Below, piece by piece: positions 6,883 to 12,437 of a stretch of DNA of 12,437 nucleotides. Positions within the stretch are counted from its first letter, which is position 1. Each line of letters opens with the position of its first letter. Position numbers and translations under genes: made by a program. This stretch comes from JANMDR01 sp031376425 (GTDB lineage: Bacteria > Pseudomonadota > Gammaproteobacteria > Burkholderiales > Usitatibacteraceae): contig JANMDR010000043.1 of assembly GCA_031376425.1 (NCBI GenBank), forward strand, positions 1 through 12,437. Direction: 5' to 3'. The notes beneath the pieces are model-generated. The model did no database searches. It was not told the origin of the DNA and was given only the letters and a program-made list of their open reading frames with translations.

Positions 6883-6906
6883 GATGCGGTAATGGAATTA
6901 CGCATC
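6883..6906. terminator. Small hairpin overlapping the kinase stop codon
   Basis: GATGCGGTAAT and ATTACGCATC pair across a GGA loop with one bulged G (10 bp). The stem includes the kinase stop codon (6898-6900). On the plus strand it is followed by TTTAGTCTT, so it could weakly end regulator transcription, but it lies about 150 bases past that gene. Evidence is structural only. Confidence 0.25.
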
Positions 6907-8763
6907 TTTAGTCTTCAGCAATTGCGTGAGCGCCACCCGCAAGGTGGCGGCTGCAACTGGTTTTGCTAGTAAAAAATAAGGTTGCTCAAGCGCTTCCTGT
7001 GTGACATTAACAGTGACTTCGCCGCTCACCACCAACACTGGAATTGCCCACCGATAGCGCTCGCGCAGGCCATTCACTAGTTCGACGCCGGTGTATTTTC
7101 CCAATCTATAATCGGTGATAATCGCATCAAATTGCAACGACTTATCGCTGACAATTTTTGCCACGTCATCAAAATCAAATGCGGTTGTCACTACACAGCC
7201 CCAGCTCCGCAACACCAATGCCGTTGCATCATTCACTGCAATATCGTCTTCCACCAGCAATAGTTGCGCGCCTGCTAATAAATCATCCGCAACGATGCGC
7301 GGGATGCTGATACTTCTATCGTGTCGCAGCGGCTCGGCGTTGGCAGGCCTAACTAGGTGGCTCGGTACAGCAAGGGTAAACACTGAACCATAGCCAGCAC
7401 GCGAGCGACAGCTAATTGTTAGCCCCAATAATGCGCTCAATCGCGCCACTATCGCCAAGCCCAGCCCTAGGCCCTCGGCACGATCACGAGCCGGATTATT
7501 AAGCTGCACAAACTCATCAAAAATTGTAGTTTGATCAACTGCCGCGATGCCCATTCCAGTATCCCACACCTCAATGTTTAGGTGGCCGCCACGCTGCCTC
7601 GTAGCTAACAATATGCCACCATGGTGCGTATAGCGAACGGCGTTGGAAAGCAAATTACGGACGATGCGCGCCAGCATAATTGGGTCACTTTCAACCATTG
7701 CCGTGGTGCGCCAAACCCGCAGCGACACGCCCTTAGCGGTCGCCACCAACGCCGCTTCATCCACCACACTATCGAGCACTTCCTGTAGCGCAAAATGCTG
7801 CAATTCCGGCTTCACCAATCCGGCGTCGAGCCGCGAAATATCGAGCAACGCATCCACTAGCCCGCCAAGTACGCGCGTCATATTTTGCATTTGGTGTAGC
7901 ACCGGATTTAACTGCGCGGTTTGATTTTTTGCCGTGCTTTCACCCAAACTCACCGCGTGCGCCGAAAGCAGGCCAAGCGCCTGCAAGGGCTGGCGCAAAT
8001 CGTGGCTAGCGCTGGCTAAAAATCGGGTTTTACCCACATTTGCGCGTTCCGCTTCAGCAGTGCGTTCTACCAATTGCGCCAGCAAATCCTCGCGCTCATA
8101 GCGCATAGCAAGGCTTGAAACCAGCACTTTAGCGCTTCGATTCACATAATCGAGCAGCACAAAATAGGTGACAATCGCACACAGCAACAGCGGCCATGCA
8201 AACGCTGAATTATGCATAAACCACGGCACGCTCATGAGCACAAATAGCGGCGTGATGAACAAGGCAAACGCCCGTGGATACCAAGAAAATGCCGCTACCG
8301 ACATCACCGCAATGACGTATTGCGCACCGAAAATTAAGTAACGCCCGGCTTCACTTGCCGCAGGAAAAAATACCCAACCACACAGCCCCCACAAGCTGCC
8401 CGCAAACACCAAGCCAATAACAAACTCTTGCGCCCAGCGCCGCACATCCAGGGGCGCGATGGGAAAAGGTTTAAATAATTGATGCGTGCGGATGACAAAA
8501 TGCAGCGATATCGCCCCTAACCACAGCCAATAGCCCAACGATTGGGCGTTATCACGAAACAAAAATGCAAACACCACCGCCAGCAACATCCCGCCATAAA
8601 GTCCGCCCCGAGCGCCGTGGCGCACCCGCGCCATCGCATCGGCAAACAGTCGATTATTGTCATCGACAGAAAGCGTTAAGCCATCGTCAAGTCGATGCGG
8701 ATACAGCTTGTTTTTAAAAAAATGGGGGGCAATCATAGCGCGCGCAATTAAATAAGCAATCAC
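6898..8763 (-). CDS. Membrane-bound hybrid histidine kinase with C-terminal receiver
   Basis: A 621-residue sensor kinase. Residues about 55-205 hold some six hydrophobic segments forming a membrane sensor domain without an obvious large periplasmic loop. A short linker leads to HisKA (about 244-312) with phospho-His254 in SASHDLRQPLQ. The ATPase domain has the N box RNLLSNAVRYTHHGG (Asn374), G1 DTGMGIA (401-407) and G2 GLGLGLA (431-437). A receiver follows (about 499-618) with Glu505-Asp507, phospho-Asp551 in ITDYRLG and Lys601 in LAKPV. All catalytic residues are present; no Hpt domain is seen. The GTG start is weakly supported (AGG sits right against it); ATG at residue 10 is an alternative. 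It converges on the NarL-type regulator, the likely output. The signal is unknown. Confidence 0.94.
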   Translation of the reverse strand: MIAYLIARAMIAPHFFKNKLYPHRLDDGLTLSVDDNNRLFADAMARVRHGARGGLYGGMLLAVVFAFLFRDNAQSLGYWLWLGAISLHFVIRTHQLFKPFPIAPLDVRRWAQEFVIGLVFAGSLWGLCGWVFFPAASEAGRYLIFGAQYVIAVMSVAAFSWYPRAFALFITPLFVLMSVPWFMHNSAFAWPLLLCAIVTYFVLLDYVNRSAKVLVSSLAMRYEREDLLAQLVERTAEAERANVGKTRFLASASHDLRQPLQALGLLSAHAVSLGESTAKNQTAQLNPVLHQMQNMTRVLGGLVDALLDISRLDAGLVKPELQHFALQEVLDSVVDEAALVATAKGVSLRVWRTTAMVESDPIMLARIVRNLLSNAVRYTHHGGILLATRQRGGHLNIEVWDTGMGIAAVDQTTIFDEFVQLNNPARDRAEGLGLGLAIVARLSALLGLTISCRSRAGYGSVFTLAVPSHLVRPANAEPLRHDRSISIPRIVADDLLAGAQLLLVEDDIAVNDATALVLRSWGCVVTTAFDFDDVAKIVSDKSLQFDAIITDYRLGKYTGVELVNGLRERYRWAIPVLVVSGEVTVNVTQEALEQPYFLLAKPVAAATLRVALTQLLKTKDA

Positions 8764-8801
8764 CCTATTCTGGACGGTTTTACCGACTTTTTATAGCCCC
8801 C

Positions 8802-8817
8802 CACGACTTAAGTCGTG
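8802..8817. repeat. 16-bp perfect palindrome upstream of the kinase gene
   Basis: CACGACTTAAGTCGTG is fully self-complementary and ends 38 bases before the kinase GTG. It differs by one base from the near-palindrome upstream of the partner response-regulator gene (6013-6028). TAGCCCCC precedes it on the plus strand, and the word GCGCCACGATG (minus strand, 8834-8824) lies just beyond it. A dyad of this length suits a dimeric regulator; a REP-type hairpin is the alternative. Confidence 0.55.
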
Positions 8818-8823
8818 TCTGAG

Positions 8824-8834
8824 CATCGTGGCGC
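8824..8834 (-). repeat. Third copy of GCGCCACGATG
   Basis: This exact 11-base word is shared with 5847-5857 in the upstream region of the response-regulator gene. Here it lies on the minus strand, 6 bases upstream of the 16-bp palindrome as seen by the kinase gene. Confidence 0.4.
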
Positions 8835-8891
8835 GAACCAGTACGGGTATACAAGAGCTTAGTAAACACCCTCTTTCAATCCCAAATAATT

Positions 8892-8924
8892 CCTGAAGGC
8901 GCTCTAAAATAGGGCTTCTTCAGG
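8892..8924 (-). terminator. Hairpin after the MscS-family gene
   Basis: Read on the minus strand, CCTGAAG (8924-8918) pairs with CTTCAGG (8898-8892). An inner arm, GCCCT with AGAGC around ATTTT, has one mismatch. The hairpin begins 8 bases after the channel gene stop and is followed by AATTATTT rather than a clean T run. It probably ends the DUF3108-rsmB-channel transcript before the kinase promoter region. Confidence 0.45.
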
Positions 8925-8932
8925 CATTTAAT

Positions 8933-10228
8933 CTAGGGCAATAATTGCCGCGCCGATATTCCAGCGTTACTGACGTGCGCGCCACCTGCTGGCGCATATT
9001 TCGCCAATTCGACACCGGCAGTTCTAAATTGCGCAAGTGCTGCGCATAAAATATCGGAGCGCAATGCGGCTTGGCCGTTTTCAGGATCGCTGATCCAAAC
9101 TGTAAGTTCTAGCTCAATGCCGACATCAGTAATTTGTCGCACCAAGGCTAGCGGTGCGGGTTCGGCCAAAACGCGCGGTTGCGTTTTTGCCGCATCACTA
9201 AACATGGTTAGGGCTTGCGCCAATGGCGCGCTGTGGGCTACAACCATCGCGCATTTAACGGTGATGGACTTATCGGCGTAAGAATGATTAGTAAGCGTAT
9301 TGGTGACGATAAAATCATTGGGAATAATAGATTCAGTGCCATCAAAACTGCGCAATACGGTGTAGCGGGCTTTGATATCCGTCACCACACCATAGCGATT
9401 ATCAATGGTCACTAAATCACCTGGGCGAATAGAATGATCAAGCAATAGTACAAAGCCGCTTACATAATTGCTGGCGATTTTTTGCAGCCCTAAGCCCAGC
9501 CCCACGCCCACCGCACCACCAAATACCGACAGCACCGTAATATCAATGCCAACCAACGGCAAGGCAATAAGTACGGCCATGAGCACGGCAATGGCGCGTA
9601 ATAATTTGGTTGCGAACACCCGCATGGTCAAATCAACGGATTGCAACGTCATGATGCGCCGCTCCAGCACGCCGGTTAAAAATAGCGCAACAAATACCGC
9701 AATGGCTACGGACAATATGGCAGCAATTACCATCCATAAGGTAATTTTTTGCTTGCCGACCGTGACACCAATTGCTTCCAAACCGGCTATCAGTTCCGGC
9801 AACAGCCCCGTAAAGTGCAACACCACAACAGACCATGCGCTGTAAACAATAATGCGTTCAAAGGCCTTTAAAGTGGGGCTAGGCGCTATGGTGTGGCGCA
9901 GCATATACACCGCAAAGCGGATGAGCATGAAAGAGCCGATGATGGGCAAGGCTACTTTCAACATCGGCACCGCCTGAAACTTGGCGAGCGCCAATGAACT
10001 TAGCCACACTAACGCTAGCATGATAGTGGGTGCTGCCAAACGCACCACACCACCAGCACTTACCTTTGCGGTGCCGGGGGCTAACCCTTCAGGCATACGT
10101 GAGCGTATGACTCGCGCACCAAGCCACGCGCAAGCCAAACAAAGCAACAGCACCAAAACTTGTAATGCCCCTTCGCGGGTAAGCAAGCTTTGCGCGAAGG
10201 ATCGGAGTTCAGCTAGAAATGCGTCCAT
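8933..10228 (-). CDS. MscS-family mechanosensitive ion channel
   Basis: A 431-residue inner-membrane channel of the MscS family, whose members open under membrane tension to release solutes in osmotic downshock. Hydrophobic segments lie near residues 22-40, 62-82, 93-111, 126-145, 163-187, 207-225 and 230-263. The last is the pore-lining helix and its flank: SVFGGAVGVGLGLGLQKIAS (234-253), followed by NYVSGFVLLLDHSIRPGDLVTI. The cytoplasmic beta domain follows (YGVVTDIKARYTVLRSFDG, then IIPNDFIVTN). The protein is longer than E. coli MscS (286 residues) because of extra N-terminal membrane helices. The ATG lies 10 bases after the rsmB-like stop with no clear SD, so coupling to the upstream gene is likely. 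Exact subfamily is uncertain. Confidence 0.94.
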   Translation of the reverse strand: MDAFLAELRSFAQSLLTREGALQVLVLLLCLACAWLGARVIRSRMPEGLAPGTAKVSAGGVVRLAAPTIMLALVWLSSLALAKFQAVPMLKVALPIIGSFMLIRFAVYMLRHTIAPSPTLKAFERIIVYSAWSVVVLHFTGLLPELIAGLEAIGVTVGKQKITLWMVIAAILSVAIAVFVALFLTGVLERRIMTLQSVDLTMRVFATKLLRAIAVLMAVLIALPLVGIDITVLSVFGGAVGVGLGLGLQKIASNYVSGFVLLLDHSIRPGDLVTIDNRYGVVTDIKARYTVLRSFDGTESIIPNDFIVTNTLTNHSYADKSITVKCAMVVAHSAPLAQALTMFSDAAKTQPRVLAEPAPLALVRQITDVGIELELTVWISDPENGQAALRSDILCAALAQFRTAGVELAKYAPAGGAHVSNAGISARQLLP

Positions 10229-10238
10229 AACTAACTAT

Positions 10239-11582
10239 TTACGTGGCCTGCGTGCCCGTGTCTGCTTGCGCTAGGGCGTCATCAGCAACTGGCTTAGTTT
10301 TTTCGGGCTTTGGTTCAGCAGCCCCACGCACCATTACCGCAGCAAAAAAGCCATCAACATGATGGGTATGCGGATAAAGCCGCATAAAGTCACCTTCCTG
10401 TGCAGGCACCACTTTTAAGCGTGCGCTATCGAGCACAGCGTGTGCAGGCACCACACTAAAATGCGGATTGGCTTTTAAGAAAGCGGCAATAATATCTTCG
10501 TTTTCTTCCCGCAAAAAACTACAGGTGGCATACACCAATCGCCCGCCTGGTTTAACAAGACGGGCGGCGCTCGCTAAAATTGCCGCTTGCTTTACATTGA
10601 GCTCAGCCAAGCCTTTTTCGCTTTGCCGCCACTTCAAATCAGGGTTACGCCGTAACGTGCCTAAGCCCGTACATGGGGCATCTACAAGCACTCGATCAAG
10701 TTTTCCGGCTAGACGCTTTACCCGAGTATCGTTTTCACTTTCAATACGCTGCGCCATCACATTAGACAAACCAGAACGTTTTAGACGTGGCGATAAATTA
10801 GCCAAACGTTTTTCTGAAACATCAAATGCATACAAGCGTCCGGTTGAGGCCATTTGCGCGCCCAACAATAAAGTTTTGCCACCAGCGCCGGCACAAAAAT
10901 CTGCCACCATCTCGCCACGCTTGGCCTCCATCAGCAGGCCCAACACTTGGCTGCCTTCATCTTGAATTTCGATGCTACCGTTTAAAAACAATGCGTGTTT
11001 ATTGAGCGCAGGTTTGCCTTTTAAGCGCACACCCATAGGCGAAATAGCGGTAGGTAAGGCATCAATACCTTCTTGGGCAAATGCTTGAAGTACCGCTTCA
11101 CGCTTAGCCTTGATGGTGTTTACCCGCAAATCTAGCGGTGCTGCATGTTGCAATGACTGTGCTAGGCGCATCACTTCGTCTTCATCCATCCACGGCGCTA
11201 AACGCGCTAACACCCAATCGGGTAATTCCGTGCGCACAGCGAAGGGCAACGTGGATAAATCAAGCGCTTTGATTTTTTCTAACAGGGGATGATCTACTTG
11301 GCTCGCCAGCTTCAATACATCGCGCAGCCCCATGCTGGAGAAGCGTGTGAGTGCACCTAAGGCCAACAAACGCGGATGACCGCCCACAATTAGGCTTTCA
11401 AGCACACGGCGGTGACGGAGCACGCTGTAGATGGTTTCAGCCACCACAGCGCGATCACGCACGCCTAATTTAGGATGCTGACGAAAATAAAATTTGAGGC
11501 TTACATCTGCCGGTGAAACAAGCGGCAGCACAACGATAAGCGCATCAACAATGGAGGAAAACTGAGATGGAGTAATTTGCAT
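10239..11582 (-). CDS. RsmB-like rRNA (cytosine-C5) methyltransferase
   Basis: A 447-residue SAM-dependent RNA m5C methyltransferase of the RsmB/Fmu type, expected to modify 16S rRNA. An N-terminal NusB-like helical region (about 1-140) precedes the catalytic domain. The SAM site is VADFCAGAGGKTLLLG (226-241). Motif IV DAPCTGLGTLRRNPDLKW (301-318) gives Cys304, and motif VI YATCSFLREENE (351-362) gives Cys354, the two cysteines used for release and covalent catalysis. A low-complexity tail rich in Pro, Lys, Ala and Glu (about 415-447) lies beyond the catalytic fold. The order DUF3108 - methyltransferase matches an arrangement I recall from betaproteobacteria. Betaproteobacteria may carry more than one such paralogue, so the rsmB symbol is withheld. 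Confidence 0.93.
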   Translation of the reverse strand: MQITPSQFSSIVDALIVVLPLVSPADVSLKFYFRQHPKLGVRDRAVVAETIYSVLRHRRVLESLIVGGHPRLLALGALTRFSSMGLRDVLKLASQVDHPLLEKIKALDLSTLPFAVRTELPDWVLARLAPWMDEDEVMRLAQSLQHAAPLDLRVNTIKAKREAVLQAFAQEGIDALPTAISPMGVRLKGKPALNKHALFLNGSIEIQDEGSQVLGLLMEAKRGEMVADFCAGAGGKTLLLGAQMASTGRLYAFDVSEKRLANLSPRLKRSGLSNVMAQRIESENDTRVKRLAGKLDRVLVDAPCTGLGTLRRNPDLKWRQSEKGLAELNVKQAAILASAARLVKPGGRLVYATCSFLREENEDIIAAFLKANPHFSVVPAHAVLDSARLKVVPAQEGDFMRLYPHTHHVDGFFAAVMVRGAAEPKPEKTKPVADDALAQADTGTQAT

Positions 11583-11638
11583 ACCGCATTATCGCCGATT
11601 TTGGCATTCGCTATAGCTTAGGGATGCGAAAACTGCCA

Positions 11639-11760
11639 ATATCCTATTTTTGGATGCACGGACGGGCGCATTGCGTTGTTGTTCCTCAGTTGTGTGGCTA
11701 GCCACACTGCCTTCGGAACGCCTAGCACTGCATCCCGTCAGCGCTCCAAAAACGGGACAT
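11639..11760. repeat. 122-bp imperfect palindrome between DUF3108 and rsmB-like genes
   Basis: Two arms of about 60 bases mirror each other around a perfect 16-bp centre, GTGTGGCTAGCCACAC (11692-11707). Matching blocks moving outward include GTTCC/GGAAC, TGC/GCA, GACGGG/CCCGTC, TTTTTGGA/TCCAAAAA and TCC/GGA. By hand alignment about 70% of positions pair, with a few one-base gaps. It fills much of the 217-base gap inside the presumed DUF3108 to methyltransferase operon and contains no gene. It would form a long hairpin in the transcript. It looks like a MITE-like or intergenic dispersed element, but only one copy is in this window. Confidence 0.6.
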
Positions 11761-11799
11761 TAACAATTTCCGCACCCCTTAATAATGATGACCAAAACG

Positions 11800-12240
11800 C
11801 TAAAACTTAAACGGCGTGACTGTTATCGATTGCGCAGTTTGCTCAAGTGCAAACTTGCCCGCGAAGAACTTTAGTTTTACTGGAAGATGGTTGTAGGCAG
11901 GTGCCAGCCACACTTCATACACATCGCTAGGGTCAGTGGCGTTGCTTTTAATGTGCACTGTTTCAACTTTACCGAACGGCAGCGTAAGCGTTTCTTGGGC
12001 AATAAATTTGAATTTGTAGCGGTATATTTTACGGGCATTGGTGGCGATCACATCGAGATCGGACGCTTCAGGCTTGGGATTCAACGACAAATTAGGTGCA
12101 TCAAAACCCAATTGAAACAGAAAACTCTGAATATCTTGTAGTTGTCCGGGCAAATTTTCGGTGGTAACGCCATTTCTGCGGCTAAAAACAATGCGGTTAG
12201 ACGCGTAGTCAAACTCCGCCGTTTCCGGCGCACCAGCGCC
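11800..12240 (-). CDS. DUF3108 family protein, 5'-truncated
   Basis: About 147 C-terminal residues of a DUF3108 protein, a family of exported, probably beta-rich proteins of unknown function. Family-like blocks include ETAEFDYASNRIVFSRRNG, the FLFQLGF segment, and the closing VYEVWLAPAYNHLPVKLKFF with EQTAQSITV. The N-terminal half with its signal peptide is missing. The frame stays open to a TTG at 12339, but upstream of about 12240 the translation (LPVSVLRRLQLGGPG) is the out-of-frame reading of a different gene. The true gene is therefore cut at about 12231-12250. It reads toward the rsmB-like gene with a long palindrome between. The C-terminal assignment is firm; the 5' limit is approximate. 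Confidence 0.8.
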   Translation of the reverse strand, partial: GAGAPETAEFDYASNRIVFSRRNGVTTENLPGQLQDIQSFLFQLGFDAPNLSLNPKPEASDLDVIATNARKIYRYKFKFIAQETLTLPFGKVETVHIKSNATDPSDVYEVWLAPAYNHLPVKLKFFAGKFALEQTAQSITVTPFKF

Positions 12241-12437
12241 ACGCACTCCTGGTCCCCCCAGTTGTAGCCGTCGGAGAACAGAAACGGGTAGATATTCCAT
12301 TCGTGGGGCGGGTAGTCCTTCATGATCATTTCCTGGCAAAGTTTGTACGCCGAGCTGATCAGGGTTCCGCCCGATTCGCTCGTACGGAAGAAGGTCTGCT
12401 CGTCGACCTCTTTTGCCGCGGCATCGTGAATGATGAA
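12231..12437 (-). CDS. Internal fragment of a DUF444 (YeaH/YhbH-like) protein
   Basis: From the right edge, the frame beginning at 12437 reads FIIHDAAAKEVDEQTFFRTS, then ESGGTLISSAYKL, then HEWNIYPFLFSDGYNWGD. This matches the conserved core of the DUF444 family (E. coli YeaH, Bacillus YhbH), where AKEVDE, the GGT-SSA block and the WNIY...SDGDNW block are diagnostic. Family proteins are around 400 residues, so both ends are missing: one off the window edge, the other at the join near 12231-12250. The residue after SDG is Tyr instead of the usual Asp. GC here is about 57% against about 43% in the adjoining DUF3108 region (hand count). DUF444 is usually linked to a PrkA kinase and SpoVR, neither visible here. 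Confidence 0.8.

Noticed and set aside
6853..6969. A 38-codon plus-strand frame (MDIFNNNDRLDAVMEL...) with AAGGA at good spacing, between regulator and kinase.
   Set aside because: Most of it is antisense to the kinase C-terminus, and its apparent SD lies in a GGCGGGAA block resembling common intergenic repeats, so coding is unproven.
12241..12339. N-terminal part of the long open frame leading into DUF3108 (MPGNDHEGLPAPRMEYLPVS...).
   Set aside because: It is the out-of-frame reading of the DUF444 fragment, not a DUF3108 N terminus.
1..12437. Search for a defence island, toxin-antitoxin pair, CRISPR array, prophage or IS element.
   Set aside because: No transposase, integrase, nuclease or antitoxin-like products and no regularly spaced repeats were seen; the genes are mostly core-type.

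Overview
The window looks like chromosomal DNA of a Gram-negative bacterium, most likely a betaproteobacterium of moderate GC. The evidence is the set of family types (oligoribonuclease next to a PCD/DCoH dehydratase and RsgA, a DUF3108 protein followed by an RsmB-like rRNA methyltransferase, a YceH/DUF480 protein, a membrane-bound hybrid kinase). No genus can be assigned from sequence alone. There are no tRNA, rRNA, CRISPR, IS or phage genes. Most of it is ordinary core or near-core genome.

Layout, left to right. Positions 1-81 may hold the 3' tail of an unidentified plus-strand gene. The minus strand then carries an acidic unknown protein (127-516) directly downstream of orn (519-1067). Divergent from orn, the plus strand carries a pterin-4a-carbinolamine dehydratase (1151-1477) whose stop overlaps the rsgA start (1474-2415). 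A small heat-shock protein gene (2417-2917, minus) converges on rsgA with a 1-base gap, and its short leader can fold over its own ribosome binding site. A YceH/DUF480 gene (3118-3798, plus) diverges from it. A 14-bp hairpin separates YceH from a large secreted protein (3850-5769, minus) that ends in two cysteine-rich modules.

The middle holds a two-component pair facing each other: a NarL/LuxR-type response regulator (6110-6730, plus) and a membrane-bound hybrid histidine kinase (6898-8763, minus). The upstream regions of the two genes share a 16-bp palindrome type and an 11-base word, so they may share a regulator or carry related REP-like repeats. Next, on the minus strand, comes a probable operon read right to left: DUF3108 protein (5'-truncated), a 122-bp imperfect palindrome, an RsmB-like 16S rRNA m5C methyltransferase, and an MscS-family channel.

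The last ~200 bases (about 12231-12437) encode, in a different frame, an internal piece of a DUF444 (YeaH/YhbH-like) protein, joined abruptly to the headless DUF3108 gene. GC rises from about 43% to about 57% across the join (hand count). This is most simply a chimeric assembly junction, though a real rearrangement cannot be excluded.

No clear new multi-gene system is visible. The most interesting items are the secreted cysteine-module protein, the repeats shared by the two-component promoters, the 122-bp palindrome, the candidate RNA thermometer on the heat-shock gene, and the right-edge junction.
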